Positions 24,246-32,944 of a DNA stretch of 64,000 nucleotides are shown here, in pieces. Location: assembly GCF_013409045.1 (NCBI RefSeq), contig NZ_JACCBT010000001.1, forward strand, positions 1,054,001 to 1,118,000. Direction: 5' to 3'. Made by a program: the position numbers and the translations under genes. Below the pieces are notes generated by a model. The model saw nothing but the letters and a program-made list of their open reading frames with translations. It ran no database searches and was not told the origin of the DNA. Every line of letters starts with the position of its first letter. Positions within the stretch are counted from its first letter, which is position 1. This DNA comes from Actinomadura citrea (GTDB lineage: Bacteria > Actinomycetota > Actinomycetes > Streptosporangiales > Streptosporangiaceae).

Positions 24246-25586
24246 ATGCAGGTACAAGCCCGCTGGGTGGGACGGTGGTCGCGGCAGGCGCGGACCGATC
24301 ATTGGTCGTTCTTGTTCGCCCAACTCGCCATCCACTCTTTCCTGGTGCTCATCGTCACGGGCGCGTTCCTGACCGTTTTCTTCGACCCCGATATGACGCA
24401 GGTCACCTATAACGGCTCGTACGGGCCGCTGCGGGGCATCCCGGTCAGCGAGGCGTACGCGTCGACGCTGGACATCAGCCTCGACGTGCGCGGCGGACTG
24501 CTCATGCGGCAGATTCACCACTGGGCCGCGCTGATATTCGTCGCCGCGATCACCCTGCAGTTGCTGCGGCTGTTCTTCACCGGCGCGTTCCGCCGCCCAC
24601 GCGGCCTCAACTGGCTGGTCTGGGTGACCGTACTGGTGCTGGGCATGGTGACGGCCTGGACCGGCACAATTCTGCCGGACGACATGTTGTCCGGCGGCAG
24701 CCTCGGGCTCCTCCAAGGCGTGACCCAAGCGATTCCGCTGGTCGGCACCAGCCTAACGTTCTTGATCTTCGGCGATGAGTTTCCGGGAGAAAAGATCATT
24801 CCCCGGCTCTACTGGCTGCACATCCTCGTGCTTCCAGCGGTCCTGGCCGTCCTGTTCGTCCTCCGCCACCGGCTCGTCCGCGAGCACGGCCACACCCGTT
24901 TTCCCGGCGCCTTCTCGGGACCTGCGTCGCGCGGCTCAGCGGTGGCGTTTCTGCTGGCCACTGGCGGGGTTCTCGCGCTCCTCGGCACGTTTGCGCAGAT
25001 CAACCCGGTCTGGCAGTACGGCCCGTACCGGCCAGGGGACATTACCGCCGGAGCGGTGCCCGGCTGGTACATGGGCTTCCTGGACGGAGCCGTGCGGATC
25101 ATGCCGGGCTGGGAACTCAGCGTGGCCGGCCACCCGATCACTCTCGCGGTGCTCGTGCCCGCGCTTCTCATGCCGGGGGCGTTCTTCACCGTCCTGGCGG
25201 CCTATCCCTGGATCGAACGGCGGCTTACCGGCGATCGCGGCATTCACCACGTTCTGGACCGTCCCCGCGACGCGGCGACCCGTACGGCAGTGGGCGCGGC
25301 CGGCATCGCCTTCTATGGATTGCTGTGGGCCGCGGCCGCCAACGACCAGATCGCACACAACTTTCACCTGTGCTTGTACGACGTCACCTGGTTCTTCCGG
25401 GTGGCCGTCTTCGCCGGACCGCCGCTCGTCTACGCCGTCACCCGGTTGATCTGCCTCGGGCTGGCCTACAGGGACCAGAAGGAGTCCGAGCACGGCCGCG
25501 AGACCGGACGGATCCTGATGAGTCCGGAAGGCGGTTTCAGTGAGATTCACGAAGCCCCACACAGGCCCCGCGAACTGACACATTGA
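24246..25586 (+). CDS. QcrB-like cytochrome b paralogue with missing heme and Qo residues
   Basis: 446-residue integral membrane protein of the bc1-complex cytochrome b family (usual actinobacterial QcrB about 540). The ATG at 24246 has GGGGAG 9 bases upstream. The family is clear: RQIHHWAALIFVA, LFFTGAFRRPRGLNWL, PDDMLSGGSLGLLQG, GDEFPGEKIIPRLYWLH and MPGWE. Helix B keeps the first heme ligand (His91-92), but the position 14 residues on is Gln105. Helix D keeps His192, but the second ligand position is Arg207. The PEWY Qo motif (PDxY in actinobacteria) is PGWY at 272-275. One heme b and the catalytic acid are therefore probably lost. There are no qcrA or qcrC neighbours. It cannot be an ordinary QcrB and may be a repurposed electron carrier or decaying. 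Confidence 0.85.
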   Translation: MQVQARWVGRWSRQARTDHWSFLFAQLAIHSFLVLIVTGAFLTVFFDPDMTQVTYNGSYGPLRGIPVSEAYASTLDISLDVRGGLLMRQIHHWAALIFVAAITLQLLRLFFTGAFRRPRGLNWLVWVTVLVLGMVTAWTGTILPDDMLSGGSLGLLQGVTQAIPLVGTSLTFLIFGDEFPGEKIIPRLYWLHILVLPAVLAVLFVLRHRLVREHGHTRFPGAFSGPASRGSAVAFLLATGGVLALLGTFAQINPVWQYGPYRPGDITAGAVPGWYMGFLDGAVRIMPGWELSVAGHPITLAVLVPALLMPGAFFTVLAAYPWIERRLTGDRGIHHVLDRPRDAATRTAVGAAGIAFYGLLWAAAANDQIAHNFHLCLYDVTWFFRVAVFAGPPLVYAVTRLICLGLAYRDQKESEHGRETGRILMSPEGGFSEIHEAPHRPRELTH

Positions 25587-25970
25587 CCTCGGCCTCATCG
25601 ACCCACAGGCGGCCGCCCTGACCGCGGCGGGTCGTCCAGGCGGGCCAGCAGCGCGCTGCTGGCCCGCGTCGCCAGACCAGACCGCATCGACGGCGACCGC
25701 ACCCACGAGCGCAACCAACTCCGGCTGACGGCTGGGCGTTGGCAGCTCAGTGGTGTCACAGAGAGCCGATGTGGTGCTGGCAATTGCGAGCAGAGTGCAC
25801 TCACCGCGGTTCACGCAACTCGTGGTGGCCGATCACTGACCCCTTTCATCCGCCTGAGCAAGGACCGATCACGGCATGATCGCGATGCGGACGTTTGGCA
25901 GATGGCATGAAGAAACCCCTGGTGAACGAGTTGATCACCACAACCATCACGTCCGAACCAGGGGCTCTTC
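25587..25970. other. No recognisable gene; probable IS5-type element end
   Basis: 384 bases without a gene I can identify. Near the right end CCCCTGGT (about 25917) and its complement ACCAGGGG (about 25958) form an inverted repeat just before the transposase stub, which may represent the terminal region of that insertion sequence. Confidence 0.35.
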
Positions 25971-26156
25971 GTGCTGTTCTATCGTGCTGCCGTCGATTTG
26001 TCGCGTGCAACGCTGAACTACGTGGCCGGGCTGATCCGGCGGCGTCGCAAGGCGCTCGGTTCGGCCTGGCGGCTGCTGAACGCGGGGCAGCAGGCCCTGC
26101 TGGTACTGGTCCACCTGCGCAAGGGTGAGACGTTCGTCGAGCTCGGGGCCGGGTTC
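25971..26156 (+). mobile_element. IS5-family transposase, N-terminal fragment
   Basis: 62 residues from a GTG: AAVDLSRATLNYVAGLIRRR, LNAGQQALLVLVHLRKGET and ELGAGF, the helix-turn-helix N-terminus of IS5-group transposases. Similarity stops at GAGF, exactly where the first degenerate CRISPR repeat begins. The remainder of the transposase is missing. Confidence 0.75.
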
Positions 26157-26298
26157 CCCGCGTGCGTGGGGCCGACTAGATGCGCTTGGCAAGAGCGCGC
26201 TCGACCGGGGAACCATCCCCGCGTGCGCGGGGCCGACTCCTCCTCGAACCCGAGGACCGGCGAGATCGGCGAACCATCCCCGCGTGCGCGGGGCCGAC
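26149..26298 (-). CRISPR. Orphan type I-E-like CRISPR array, three repeats and two spacers
   Basis: Two identical 28-base repeats (26210-26237, 26271-26298) and a degenerate one (26149-26176) have an exact 61-base period, giving 33-base spacers. The core palindrome CCCCGCGTGCGCGGGG is that of type I-E repeats in actinomycetes. The degenerate repeat shares only CCCCGCGTGCG and GGGGCCGAC, and its other half is transposase coding sequence. By analogy with type I-E orientation, transcription runs leftwards from a leader at about 26299-26400, so the degenerate copy is leader-distal, as is usual. No cas genes are in the window. Confidence 0.85.
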
Positions 26299-26755
26299 CC
26301 TTGTTGACCTGCGACGCTGTCAGTGAGGGCGTCGGTTTTTATTCGGTTGGTTTGTGATCATGGCCGTGGGTGGCGATGTGATGATCTTGCTTGGTGTGGC
26401 GGCTGAGCGTCTTCGGAGGCCGTGTCGGGTTGTTGGCTTGGCGCGTATGAGTTGAGGGCGGGAGAGGCAGGTCGTCGCCCGCGTCGTGTTCTGGCTGTGC
26501 CGTGCTCTCCATGACTCACCTTATGGGAAGCCCCTGCAAAGCACGTTGCTGACTGTGCTGGTGGTCACGGACGTCGGTTCTGAAGGCGGTATGACCGGCT
26601 TGAGTGTGTGAGGGCTGCCGGGCCTTGAAGTGCGACCAGGGGGAGGTGGGGCCCGGATTGGGCCGCCGAGCCGTCCTCGAGCCGACATGGGGACGAAGCG
26701 GGGCAAACGCGGCGGTGGACAAGCCTGACATTCTCGCGTTTCCCCTGGTCAGGGG
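26299..26755. other. Possible CRISPR leader, then noncoding DNA to the tRNA
   Basis: The first 100 bases after the array are relatively AT-rich (GGTTTTTATTCGG at about 26333) and may be the leader. The rest holds no gene I can support. The last 35 bases before the tRNA 3' end, including CCCCTGGTCAGGGG, are shared with the sequences beside repeats A and B. Confidence 0.45.
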
Positions 26756-26758
26756 TGG

Positions 26759-26831
26759 TGGGTCGCGTGGGACTCGAACCCACAACCTACGGATTAAAAG
26801 TCCGGAGCTCTGCCAATTGAGCTAGCGACCC
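26759..26831 (-). tRNA. tRNA-Lys (anticodon TTT)
   Basis: The minus strand folds as a complete tRNA: acceptor GGGTCGC/GCGACCC, D arm GCTC/GAGC, anticodon loop CTTTTAA with TTT, T arm GTGGG-TTCGAGT-CCCAC, discriminator A and a genomically encoded CCA at 26758-26756. The outermost anticodon-stem pair is C-T, a mismatch. Its 3' 45 bases are duplicated at 12305 and 15849, so it is the integration target of the adjacent island. Confidence 0.95.
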
Positions 26832-26875
26832 GTCCCGGCAAGGGTACCGAGATCGGCGGGGGGTTCGCGACGGGG

Positions 26876-28162
<1,287 letters not shown>

Positions 28163-28186
28163 GCCCTCAGCGTGCATCATGACGGG

Positions 28187-28579
28187 GTGAAGCCTGAAGA
28201 GATCCTCCGTGACAACTTCGCGCCGTGGGTGCTCGACCTGGGCCTGGTTCCCGAGGAGGTCGGGGACGGGACGGCGGTGCTGCGGCTGCCCTGGTCCGAC
28301 CGTCTCGCCAGGGAGGGCGGCGCGCTGTCGGGGCAGGCGCTGATGGCGGCGGCCGACACGGCGGTGGTGCTGGCGGTGTCGGGGGCCAGGGGCTCGTTCG
28401 TGCCGATGACGACGGTGCAGCTCAGCACGACGTTCCAGCGGCCGGTGACGGGACGGGACGTGCTGGTGCGCGCGGAGCTGTCCAAGCTGGGCCGGACGCT
28501 GGCGTTCGCGGAGATCGACATGACCGCGGACGGACGGACGGTCGCGCATGCCAGCGCGGTTTACGCCATCATCGGCTGA
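28187..28579 (+). CDS. PaaI-type hotdog-fold acyl-CoA thioesterase
   Basis: 130 residues from the GTG at 28187. An ATG at 28157 in the same frame would overlap the P450 start. Typical hotdog features are GTAVLRLPWSDRLAREGGALSGQALMAAADTA, VPMTTVQLSTTFQRPVTG and GRTVAHASAVYAII. It probably hydrolyses aromatic or short acyl-CoA thioesters. It is separated by one base from the next gene, forming a two-gene operon back to back with the P450. Confidence 0.85.
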   Translation: MKPEEILRDNFAPWVLDLGLVPEEVGDGTAVLRLPWSDRLAREGGALSGQALMAAADTAVVLAVSGARGSFVPMTTVQLSTTFQRPVTGRDVLVRAELSKLGRTLAFAEIDMTADGRTVAHASAVYAIIG

Positions 28580-28580
28580 C

Positions 28581-29267
28581 ATGACGCGTACAGAGAAGGT
28601 CGTCGTCGCGGACGGCGAGTTCGACCTGCGGGTGTGGGGGACGCGCGGTCCCGGGATCCTGCTCCTCCAGGAGATCTTCGGTGTCGGCGAGTACATGGAG
28701 GCGGTCGCCGAGGACCTGGTCGCGCTGGGGTTCGTCGTGGCGGCGCCCGACATGTTCTGGCGGATCGAGCCGAACTGGACGACCGTGCACAACGAGGAGG
28801 CCCTGCCCAAGGGGATGTCGATGGCCTCCCAGTTCGACTGGGAGAGGGGCGTAGAGGACGCTGTGGCGGCGCTGGGGGTTCTCAAGGGGCTGCCAGGGGT
28901 GGGCCGGGCGGGCGTCCTGGGGTTCTGCTTCGGCGGGACGTTGGCGTACCTGGTGGCGGCGAACGCCCAGGTCGATTCGCTCGTCTCGTACTACGGGTCG
29001 GGTGTGCCGGACATGCTGGACAAGCTCGACGCCATCCAGGCGCCCACGCAGTTCCACTTCGGCGGCGACGACGCGTACATCCCTCGTGAGGACGTCGCCA
29101 AGGTGGAACGTGCGGTCGGGCAGAGGGACCACATGGAGATCCACGTCCAGGAAGACGGCGGGCACGCGTTCCACAACCGCAAGGCGCCGATGTTCTACCA
29201 GCCGGAGCCTGCCGCGCGCGCTTGGCGGCTCACAGAGGAGTTCCTGCGGCGGACCCTGCCGGCTTAG
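28581..29267 (+). CDS. Dienelactone hydrolase family protein
   Basis: 228-residue alpha/beta hydrolase of the ClcD type. The nucleophile Cys is in VLGFCFGGTLAYL, the acid in FGGDDAYIPREDV and the base in GGHAFHNRKAP. The core EIFGVGEYMEAVAEDLVALGFVVAAPDMFW is diagnostic. The start at 28581 follows the thioesterase stop directly, so the two are co-transcribed. Dienelactone hydrolases act in ring-cleavage pathways, but many actinobacterial members have other esterase roles. Confidence 0.88.
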   Translation: MTRTEKVVVADGEFDLRVWGTRGPGILLLQEIFGVGEYMEAVAEDLVALGFVVAAPDMFWRIEPNWTTVHNEEALPKGMSMASQFDWERGVEDAVAALGVLKGLPGVGRAGVLGFCFGGTLAYLVAANAQVDSLVSYYGSGVPDMLDKLDAIQAPTQFHFGGDDAYIPREDVAKVERAVGQRDHMEIHVQEDGGHAFHNRKAPMFYQPEPAARAWRLTEEFLRRTLPA

Positions 29268-29276
29268 CGCCGCGAA

Positions 29277-29306
29277 GGCCCCGCGCCGGGCGGGCGGCGC
29301 GGGGCC
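29277..29306. terminator. Bidirectional hairpin terminator
   Basis: A perfect 11-base inverted repeat GGCCCCGCGCC (29277-29287) / GGCGCGGGGCC (29296-29306) lies between the convergent dienelactone hydrolase and NlpC/P60 genes. Confidence 0.65.
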
Positions 29307-29322
29307 TGGCGTGCGTCCGGGG

Positions 29323-29853
29323 TCAGATACCGGGCCGGACGGCGCCGTGGAAGTTGCGCTTGTAGTAGCCGTTCAGCTTGATCTTCTTGACCCGCTTGCC
29401 GGAGCTCGGCGCGTGGATCATGTAGCCGTGGCCGGCGTAGACGCCCATGTGGGTCCTGCCGCCGTAGAAGAACAGCAGGTCGCCCTTGACGGCGCCCTTC
29501 CAGGAGACCTTCTTGTGCACCGCCTTGTAGATCTGCTGGGTGGTCCGGGGGAGCTTCACCCCGGCCTTGCGCCAGGATCCTCCGGCCAGCCCGGAGCAGT
29601 CCCACGAGCCGGGGCCCGTCCCGCCGTAGCGGTAGCGGTCGCCGATCTGCTTGGCCGCGTACCTCACGGCGTAGGCGGCGCGCTTCTTCTGCTTCGCGAT
29701 CCGGGCCTGCTTGGCGGTCACGGTCTTGGTGGTGACCGTCGCGGCCGGTGCGGCGGCGAGGGTCGCCCGCTGCGGCGCCGCGGCCTGCACGGGCCCTGCC
29801 GCCAGGACGGACGCGCCGAGCGCGGAGGTCGTGGTGAGCACGAGCCCGCTCAC
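29323..29853 (-). CDS. Secreted NlpC/P60 peptidoglycan endopeptidase
   Basis: 176 residues from the GTG at 29853. A signal-like hydrophobic N-terminus is followed by an Ala/Lys-rich linker and a C-terminal NlpC/P60 domain. The catalytic Cys86 is in WDCSGLAGGSW, the His in RTHMGVYAGHG and the third residue in MIHAPSSG. The frame continues upstream without a stop (TPRNPLKAGFT), which would give a better basic signal-peptide N-terminus. However, only CTG or ATT are available there, with GGAG just before, so the true start may be a rare codon. A candidate c-di-AMP riboswitch lies upstream, common for cell-wall hydrolases of this family. Confidence 0.87.
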   Translation of the reverse strand: MSGLVLTTTSALGASVLAAGPVQAAAPQRATLAAAPAATVTTKTVTAKQARIAKQKKRAAYAVRYAAKQIGDRYRYGGTGPGSWDCSGLAGGSWRKAGVKLPRTTQQIYKAVHKKVSWKGAVKGDLLFFYGGRTHMGVYAGHGYMIHAPSSGKRVKKIKLNGYYKRNFHGAVRPGI

Positions 29854-29884
29854 GGTGAATCCGGCCTTGAGGGGGTTTCGAGGG

Positions 29885-30060
29885 GTATGCAGAATGTCTC
29901 CAGACCTCGCGATTGATGCCTACCGGGGCAGCCGTCACCCACCGGATTTCTTGGAGGGTTCGAGTGCCGCAGCCGATTCCGCAGCGTCATTGAGGGGGGA
30001 CGCAGAGAAATGCCGGCTTCTTCCGGTTCCGTGCTTCTCGTCTGCACGGATTCGGCGTCC
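29885..30060 (-). promoter_or_regulatory. Candidate ydaO/yuaA (c-di-AMP) riboswitch in the NlpC/P60 leader
   Basis: The minus-strand leader contains GCCGAATCC near 30060 and, closer to the gene, GGTGGGTGACGGCTGCC followed by CCGGTAGGC and a short stretch ending GGAGAC. These resemble the conserved 3' part of ydaO motifs (GACAGCTAACC...GTAGGCG) that precede rpf and NlpC/P60 genes in actinobacteria. The full fold was not computed, so this rests on partial consensus matches and gene context. The rest of the space to 30479 holds the divergent promoters and no gene. Confidence 0.4.
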
Positions 30061-30479
30061 GACGACGGCTTCCGGGCGGGGTCCCTGGAGGGGACGACCT
30101 GGGGGTCCGCGCCGGCCTCCCGTGGGAGGCCGTGCGCGCCGCCGCCGCGCGTCGGGGTGCGTGTTCTGTTGTCCGGGCGGCTCGGGCGCCGCATGAACCG
30201 AGCAGGAAGCTAGCCAGCGCCGGGCGAGGCTGGCAAATCACCCGCCATTTCTCCACGGTGCCGGCGGTCCGTTTGAGACGGTGGTCCAGTGCCCTGCCAG
30301 CGGCGATCAGCAATCCCTTTCCCGAATTGTGAAGTGAGTCACAAGGGGTCGGGAAATGGTGGTTCATTTATTGATCTGTGATGCGCGGCACAGCCCGGGG
30401 CGGGGTGGAGGTTGCCGGATCCGGCCGTGTCCGGCCATTGACGGGGGCCCGTGCGACCCCTGTAGTGCGAAGGAGATTC

Positions 30480-31865
30480 ATGTCCGTCTCCGGAGGGAGT
30501 CCCGTGTTCGGCAGGCCCCGCAGAGCACGCCCCGTCCACCTCCTGTCGGCCCTTGCTCTGGCGGTCGTCCTCACGCTGACCGCCGGGTCGCCGGCCGCCG
30601 CGGAGACCGCCGAGCCCGCCACCGCCAAGTTCCCGCCGGGCTTCCTCTGGGGCGTCGCCACGTCCGGCTTCCAGAGCGAAGGCTCCTTCCCCGACAGCAA
30701 CTGGACGAGGTACGCCGACCGCAAGGCCACCGGCGTCACCGACCCGTACGGGAACTCCGTCGACTTCCGGCACCGCTACCCGAGTGACCTGAAACTCGCC
30801 CGGGGGCTCGGCGCGAACGTGTTCCGGACGTCCGTCGAGTGGTCCCGCGTCGAGCCGCGCCGCGGTTTCCGCGACCCCAAGGCGATCGCCTACTACGACG
30901 ACCTCGTCCGCCGCATCAAGGCGGCCGGGATGCGTCCGATGCTGACGCTCGACCACTGGGTGTATCCGGGCTGGGTCGCCGACCAGGGCGCCTGGGACAA
31001 TCCCCGCACGCAGGACGACTGGCTCCGCAACGCCCGCTTCGTCGTGGACAGGTACAAGCGCCAGGGGGTCGTCTGGATCACGTTCAACGAGGCCAGCGCC
31101 TACATCTACAAGGAGCTGACGGCCCGTCCGATGGACCTCGGCCAGATGCTGAAGATGCGCGACGCCCTGGTCAGGACGCACCGCGACGCCTACGACATGA
31201 TCCACGCCGTGGACCCGGGCGCTCCGGTGTCCAGCAACGTCGCCTACGGGTCACCCATCAACGGCATCTTCGACGCGGCCCTGTTCAACGAGGTCACCGA
31301 CAAGCTCGACTTCATCGGCATCGACTACTACTACGGCGCCAACCTGCAGAACGGGACCGCGGCCTACGCGCTCACGGGCGAGTTCTGGAAAATCGACCCG
31401 GAGCCCGAGGGCCTGTACTACGTCCTCAAGAACTACCAGCGCCGGCTGCCGGACCTCCCCGTCTACATCGTCGAGAACGGCATGTCCACGGACAACGGCA
31501 AGCCGCGCACGGACGGCTACACACGCTCGGACCATCTGCGCGACCACATCTACTGGATCCAGCGCGCGATGGCCGACGGCGTGAAGATGATGGGCTACAA
31601 CTACTGGAGCCTTACCGACAACTACGAGTGGGGCAGCTACCGGCCGCGGTTCGGCCTGTACACGGTGGACGCGCTGACCGACCCGTCCCTGGCGCGCCGT
31701 CCGACCGACGCCGTCCCGACCTACCGGTCGATCATCGTGGACCGGGGCGTTCCCGCCGGGTACGTGCCGGTGCGCAAGCCCGGCTGGTGCTCGATCGAGG
31801 ACCCCGTCGCCACCTGCCTCGGCACGACGCCCACCCCGCCCGCCGGCTACCGCCGCGCGGAATGA
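30480..31865 (+). CDS. Secreted glycoside hydrolase family 1 protein (beta-glucosidase-like)
   Basis: 461 residues from the ATG at 30480, with AAGGAG 7 bases upstream. A signal peptide runs to about residue 41 (SPAAA-ET). The GH1 barrel begins PPGFLWGVATSGFQSEGSF. The catalytic acid/base Glu204 is in TFNEASAY and the nucleophile Glu332 in YIVENGMS. NYWSLTDNYEWGSYRPRFGL is the aglycone/glycone binding end. Secretion is unusual for GH1 enzymes, which are mostly cytosolic. The substrate may be a plant or microbial beta-glycoside. Confidence 0.92.
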   Translation: MSVSGGSPVFGRPRRARPVHLLSALALAVVLTLTAGSPAAAETAEPATAKFPPGFLWGVATSGFQSEGSFPDSNWTRYADRKATGVTDPYGNSVDFRHRYPSDLKLARGLGANVFRTSVEWSRVEPRRGFRDPKAIAYYDDLVRRIKAAGMRPMLTLDHWVYPGWVADQGAWDNPRTQDDWLRNARFVVDRYKRQGVVWITFNEASAYIYKELTARPMDLGQMLKMRDALVRTHRDAYDMIHAVDPGAPVSSNVAYGSPINGIFDAALFNEVTDKLDFIGIDYYYGANLQNGTAAYALTGEFWKIDPEPEGLYYVLKNYQRRLPDLPVYIVENGMSTDNGKPRTDGYTRSDHLRDHIYWIQRAMADGVKMMGYNYWSLTDNYEWGSYRPRFGLYTVDALTDPSLARRPTDAVPTYRSIIVDRGVPAGYVPVRKPGWCSIEDPVATCLGTTPTPPAGYRRAE

Positions 31866-31869
31866 GGAG

Positions 31870-31888
31870 CCGGGCGCGACGCGCCCGG
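31870..31888. terminator. Short hairpin between GH1 and topoisomerase genes
   Basis: CCGGGCGC (31870-31877) / GCGCCCGG (31881-31888) with a 3-base loop lies between the convergent genes. Confidence 0.5.
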
Positions 31889-31895
31889 AACGGCG

Positions 31896-32933
31896 TCAGG
31901 AGGCCGCGCGGAGCAGGTCGAGGACGGCCTGTTCCGCCGGCCCCTGCGTCGCCAGCTCGCCCTCGGCGACGTCCACGCCGAGCCGTCCGAGGGCGGGCGC
32001 GATCGTCGTGCCCTCCTCGTACAGGTCGACGATGCGCGGGTCGATGTAGGACGCCCGCGCCACGGCCGGGGTGTTGCCGAGGTAGGAGGCGACCTCCTTG
32101 ACGACGCGGACGACGGCGCGGTTGCGGGCGGCGTCCCTCCTCCCGGCGTCGCCGTCCCCGGCGCGCACCGACACCGCCAGCCCGACGGCCGCGAGGACGG
32201 TGGCGTGCCACGTCCGGAAGTCCTTGGCGGTGAAGTCGCCTTCGGTGACCTCGCGGATGAACTCGTTGATGTCGGACGTGGTGACGTCGTGCCAGCCGGT
32301 GGGCGTCCGGTAGGCGAGCAGTTCGGGCGAGTCGTCGTCGCGGCGCTTGAGCCCGCTCACCACCTTGCGCACTTTCTCTTCCGCGACGGCCTGGTACCGG
32401 TCCTTCGAGCCCTTGGCGGGGTAGTCGAACGTCACCCGGTCGCGCCCGCAGCCGACGTGCTCGCGCAGGACGGTCGCGAGCCCGAAGGTGCCGTTCTCGG
32501 CCGCGTACGCCTCCCCGCCGATCCGGAAGAACCCGAGGTCGATGAGGCGGACGGCCGCCGCGAGCACCCGCTCGCGCGTGTAGCGCCGTCCGGCCAGGTG
32601 CTCGGTGAGCGTGTGCCGGACCTCGGGCAGCCGCTCCGCCAGATCCAGGACGTGGTCGTGCTTCTCCCGATCGCGCTGCTCCCGCCAGGCCTCGTGGTAG
32701 AGGTACTGGCGGCGCCCGGCGGCATCCGTCCCGATGGCCTGGATGTGGCCGTCGGAGTCGGGGCAGATCCAGACGTCCTTCCACGCGGGAGGGATGACGA
32801 GCGACTTGATCCGTGCCTTCTCGGCGGGGTCGGCCAGGGACCGCCCGTCGAGACCGAGATACACGAACCCCTTGCCGCACTTCCGGCGTCCGTAGCCGGG
32901 CTCGGTCAGCTCGCTGCGTTGCAGCTCCGTCAT
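31896..32933 (-). CDS. DNA topoisomerase IB
   Basis: 345-residue poxvirus-like type IB topoisomerase, which relaxes supercoils through a 3'-phosphotyrosyl intermediate. The N-terminal domain reads GYGRRKCGKGFVYLG and IPPAWKDVWICPDSDGHIQA. The catalytic domain includes RVLAAAVRLIDLGFFRIGGE, KGSKDRY and FRTWHATVLAA, and the nucleophile Tyr296 is in ARASYIDPRIVDLYEEG. Length matches bacterial members. It stands alone, 11 bases from the neighbouring dehydrogenase stop. Confidence 0.93.
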   Translation of the reverse strand: MTELQRSELTEPGYGRRKCGKGFVYLGLDGRSLADPAEKARIKSLVIPPAWKDVWICPDSDGHIQAIGTDAAGRRQYLYHEAWREQRDREKHDHVLDLAERLPEVRHTLTEHLAGRRYTRERVLAAAVRLIDLGFFRIGGEAYAAENGTFGLATVLREHVGCGRDRVTFDYPAKGSKDRYQAVAEEKVRKVVSGLKRRDDDSPELLAYRTPTGWHDVTTSDINEFIREVTEGDFTAKDFRTWHATVLAAVGLAVSVRAGDGDAGRRDAARNRAVVRVVKEVASYLGNTPAVARASYIDPRIVDLYEEGTTIAPALGRLGVDVAEGELATQGPAEQAVLDLLRAAS

Positions 32934-32944
32934 CGGGAACTCCG

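Noticed and set aside
12350..26755. A complete defence island or intact ICE
   Set aside because: No cas, restriction-modification, toxin-antitoxin, conjugation or full integrase genes are visible. Only remnants support mobility.
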